Shown piece by piece: positions 61,926-64,000 of a stretch of DNA of 64,000 nucleotides. The stretch covers positions 868,001 to 932,000 of the forward strand of contig NZ_OBEH01000001.1 in assembly GCF_900215465.1 (NCBI RefSeq), read 5' to 3'. This DNA comes from Flagellimonas pacifica. GTDB lineage: Bacteria; Bacteroidota; Bacteroidia; Flavobacteriales; Flavobacteriaceae. The notes under the pieces were generated by a model. That model saw only the letters and a list, made by a program, of their open reading frames with translations, did not search any database and was not told the DNA's origin. A program made the translations under genes and the position numbers. How positions within the stretch are numbered: position 1 is the stretch's first letter; each line of letters begins with the position of its first letter.

Positions 61926-63482
61926 ATGATGAAAAAGCGATTTATTCTACTTTATTTGCTTTTAGCAGGAGTATTGGGCAGCGCTCAAGAAAAAATGCCT
62001 GTCTCTTATGACTTTGGAGAAAAATTTAGCGATAGATACCGTTATTCTAACCTGTTGACCATTTCAGATGATGGTTCTGGGGGTTACATTCTGGTACGAG
62101 CCTATTTTCAAGGATTGATTTTAAAACCCAAGGGATATTTAATAGAACGTTACAATAACAACCTGGAACTTGTTTCCGAATATAACTATAAACTTAAGGG
62201 ATTGAATTTTGTTGACGGATTCTTTAAAAATGGTCAATTAAATCTTTTGTTTCTTAATTATAACTATGGAAGGGGTCAGTATGAATATTGGGTGCACAGC
62301 AGCCCAATTACGGCATTCAATTTTAAACAGCAAAAACTGTTGACAATTGCATCTGAAGAAGTTAGGAACCCAGTTGGGAAAAACTATTATAACCGAAATT
62401 TTTCAAAAGGATTTTCCACTACTATTCTTTTCAATGAAGAAAAAACAGGTTTTGTAATCAGCACACATCACAAAAGAGGAAAACAGAACAAGCATATTAT
62501 CCACTTGTACGATACTGCGTTGAACAAACGCTTTGAGCACGACTTTTCACATGAAATAGAGGAGAAGAACTATGCTTTTGAGAATATCGCCATCAGTTCA
62601 GATTTGCAAACGGCATATATTGTAGGTAAAGCCTATTTTAAAAAGAAGCGTTTTAGAGTTGATGAACGAAAGTTTCAGTACGAATTGATCAAGGTTTCCC
62701 AGAATGGAAGCAAGACACAATCATTTGTTGATGCAGGTAAATATCCTGAGGCATTATATCCAATAATTCTAAAGAACAGACTGGTCTGTGCGGGATTTTA
62801 TGCCGACAGAAAAGATAATCGCTACAATGGAATTGCCTATTTTGACGTGAACCCTATTTCTTTAAGTATCAATTCCAAAAAGTACAACCCGTTTTCTCAA
62901 CAATTTATGGAAGACAAGTTTGGACGGGATGAAGAAAAAGTAATCAAAAACCTTGTTTTTAAGGGTGTTGAAGTGACCCAGCAAGAAGAAATCTTTTTTA
63001 ATGCAGAAGAGTATTTTGTAACCACGGGAATGGAAGTAACAGGAGCTGGCCAGCGTGTTAAATTGGAACGCTTTCACCATAATGACATCGTTAGTGCCAA
63101 GCTGAACTCCAATGGCAATCTGGTATGGGCCAGGAACATCAACAAGGCAGAAGTTACCCAAGGCGATGGAGCCTATGCATCCTATAGTTCATATTGTAAA
63201 GATGGAAAGACCTACTTTTTTATCTGTACAGCTTCTGAAAACCCGCAATTGATCAACAATGAACGTTTGATCTTTAAACAGGGACTAAGTAGAAATCGTA
63301 ATGTTTTTATGATTTCTTTGGATGAAAATGGAGTAATGGACTACGAAAAAATTATTGATAACCAAGAGGCAAGACTTCCTTTAATGGTATCCAAACCACT
63401 TAAGGCAATGGATAACGATAATATGATTTTCTATGCAAAAAGAGGGAGCAAAAAACAACTGGTAAAGGTGGGCTTCAATTGA
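61926..63482 (+). CDS. Exported protein of unknown function, probably beta-propeller-like
   Basis: A 518-residue protein (ATG at 61926 or 61929) with a signal peptide (FILLYLLLAGVLGSAQ). The body is beta-rich with aromatic-ended strands (GGYILVRAYFQGLILKPKGYLIERY; later NGNLVWARNINKAEVTQGDGAYASYSS), similar to other beta-propeller-type exported proteins of flavobacteria. No domain recognised. It follows enoyl-CoA hydratase by 24 bp and ends before a terminator. Confidence 0.68.
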   Translation: MMKKRFILLYLLLAGVLGSAQEKMPVSYDFGEKFSDRYRYSNLLTISDDGSGGYILVRAYFQGLILKPKGYLIERYNNNLELVSEYNYKLKGLNFVDGFFKNGQLNLLFLNYNYGRGQYEYWVHSSPITAFNFKQQKLLTIASEEVRNPVGKNYYNRNFSKGFSTTILFNEEKTGFVISTHHKRGKQNKHIIHLYDTALNKRFEHDFSHEIEEKNYAFENIAISSDLQTAYIVGKAYFKKKRFRVDERKFQYELIKVSQNGSKTQSFVDAGKYPEALYPIILKNRLVCAGFYADRKDNRYNGIAYFDVNPISLSINSKKYNPFSQQFMEDKFGRDEEKVIKNLVFKGVEVTQQEEIFFNAEEYFVTTGMEVTGAGQRVKLERFHHNDIVSAKLNSNGNLVWARNINKAEVTQGDGAYASYSSYCKDGKTYFFICTASENPQLINNERLIFKQGLSRNRNVFMISLDENGVMDYEKIIDNQEARLPLMVSKPLKAMDNDNMIFYAKRGSKKQLVKVGFN

Positions 63483-63526
63483 TGGAATAACTGGTTTACA
63501 AAAACATAGCTAAATATTTTTACATG

Positions 63527-63552
63527 ATAGCCTCCTTTAGGAGGCTATTTTA
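63527..63552 (+). terminator. Rho-independent terminator
   Basis: ATAGCCTCCT (63527-63536) pairs with AGGAGGCTAT (63539-63548), separated by TT, followed by a T-rich tract TTTATTTC. Located 44 bp after the 518-residue protein's stop. Confidence 0.75.
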
Positions 63553-63715
63553 TTTCTGTACGTTCAATACTATAGGAAAACCCTCTCTGTTAATATCATT
63601 TATCAATCGTAAACGGCAATCCGTCAACTCATATACGCAATAGCTCAAGTATACTGCTGAAAACCAGCAAAGTACGCATAGCTTTGGGGTTCTAAAACCT
63701 TAAAATTTAAAAATC

Positions 63716-64000
63716 ATGAAAGGATTAAAATTATTTAGTATGGCCATGTTAGCTATGGCAGTTACAATGGTATCATGTTCAGGGGAAGATGGTGAAACTG
63801 GTGCTCAAGGTATACAGGGACCTATTGGAGAACAAGGCCCACAAGGACCAGTAGGGTCAGCTGGAGACAATGGGGACAATTGTTGGGATTTGAACGGTAA
63901 TGGTACCGCGGATTTTGATACAGAGGATTCTAATAACGATGGTGAAGTAAATGCTTTGGATTGTCAGGGTATGGATGGCACAAATGGCAATGCCAATGTC
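63716..64000 (+). CDS. Collagen-like repeat lipoprotein, 3' end beyond the window
   Basis: Partial: 95 codons, still open at the window edge. MKGLKLFSMAMLAMAVTMVSCS is a type II signal peptide with the lipid-modified Cys at C21, followed by a collagen-like Gly-x-y region (ETGAQGIQGPIGEQGPQGP) and an Asp/Asn-rich segment (WDLNGNGTADFDTEDSNNDG), which looks like calcium-binding thrombospondin type 3 or dockerin-like. Collagen-like surface proteins with Asn/Asp-rich repeats are frequent in marine flavobacteria. Full architecture is not visible. Confidence 0.8.
   Translation, partial: MKGLKLFSMAMLAMAVTMVSCSGEDGETGAQGIQGPIGEQGPQGPVGSAGDNGDNCWDLNGNGTADFDTEDSNNDGEVNALDCQGMDGTNGNANV

Overview
The window looks like a chromosomal segment of a marine Flavobacteriaceae bacterium (Bacteroidota), probably of the Muricauda/Allomuricauda type. 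This is inferred from low-GC sequence, A-rich translation starts without Shine-Dalgarno motifs, promoters with a TAnnTTTG -7 box, a type IX secretion sorting domain, many SPII lipoproteins, and families typical of this group (DUF2480, DUF3078, choice-of-anchor B, flavobacterial SUF order). No tRNA, rRNA, CRISPR array or prophage was seen.

Layout. 1-3.3 kb: aminopeptidase P, a Crp/Fnr regulator, and an operon (tautomerase, Tyr-less SDR, NTF2-like) behind a perfect CRP-type palindrome. 3.3-6.9 kb: small accessory islet with a SUKH-TPR protein, a lipoprotein and a Cys-rich membrane protein. 6.9-12.6 kb: brnQ, thiL and two secreted beta-propeller lipoproteins. 12.6-21.6 kb: SUF Fe-S operon (sufA-sufB-MBL hydrolase-sufC-sufD-sufS-sufE-DUF59), then a four-helix-bundle gene in inverted repeats, DUF2480 and DUF3078. 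21.8-30.5 kb: hflX, a nuclease/phosphatase, a T9SS subtilase, then a leftward run (CNNM transporter, MGMT, exonuclease, VOC) and a serine hydrolase. 30.5-39.4 kb: leftward heme operon hemA-hemC-hemD-hemE-GNAT-DUF6973-hemF-PhzF-thioredoxin-like-hemB, with a divergent AraC regulator. 40-64 kb: ThuA, DUF1460, hemH, MATE, sugar-oxidising and lactonase-type proteins, an SPFH/zinc-ribbon pair, a giant BNR protein, a MutS-like membrane ATPase, hemJ, a NtrY-like kinase, enoyl-CoA hydratase, and a collagen-like lipoprotein running off the edge.

Together hemA, hemB, hemC, hemD, hemE, hemF, hemJ and hemH cover the C5 heme route except hemL, while SUF supplies Fe-S clusters.

The most unusual structure is at 36667-37203. 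A 486-bp cassette carrying a DUF559 endonuclease-like gene sits at the hemC/hemD junction. It has imperfect terminal inverted repeats with internal palindromes and is flanked by a perfect 24-bp direct repeat. It replaces the hemD start codon and makes one in-frame DUF559-HemD ORF, leaving the old hemD start as a 22-codon upstream ORF. A second single-gene cassette (four-helix bundle, 19641-20035) sits in the SUF operon inside perfect 12-bp inverted repeats, and a possible gene-less relative lies between sufC and sufD. At least three further families of palindromic intergenic repeats are present.
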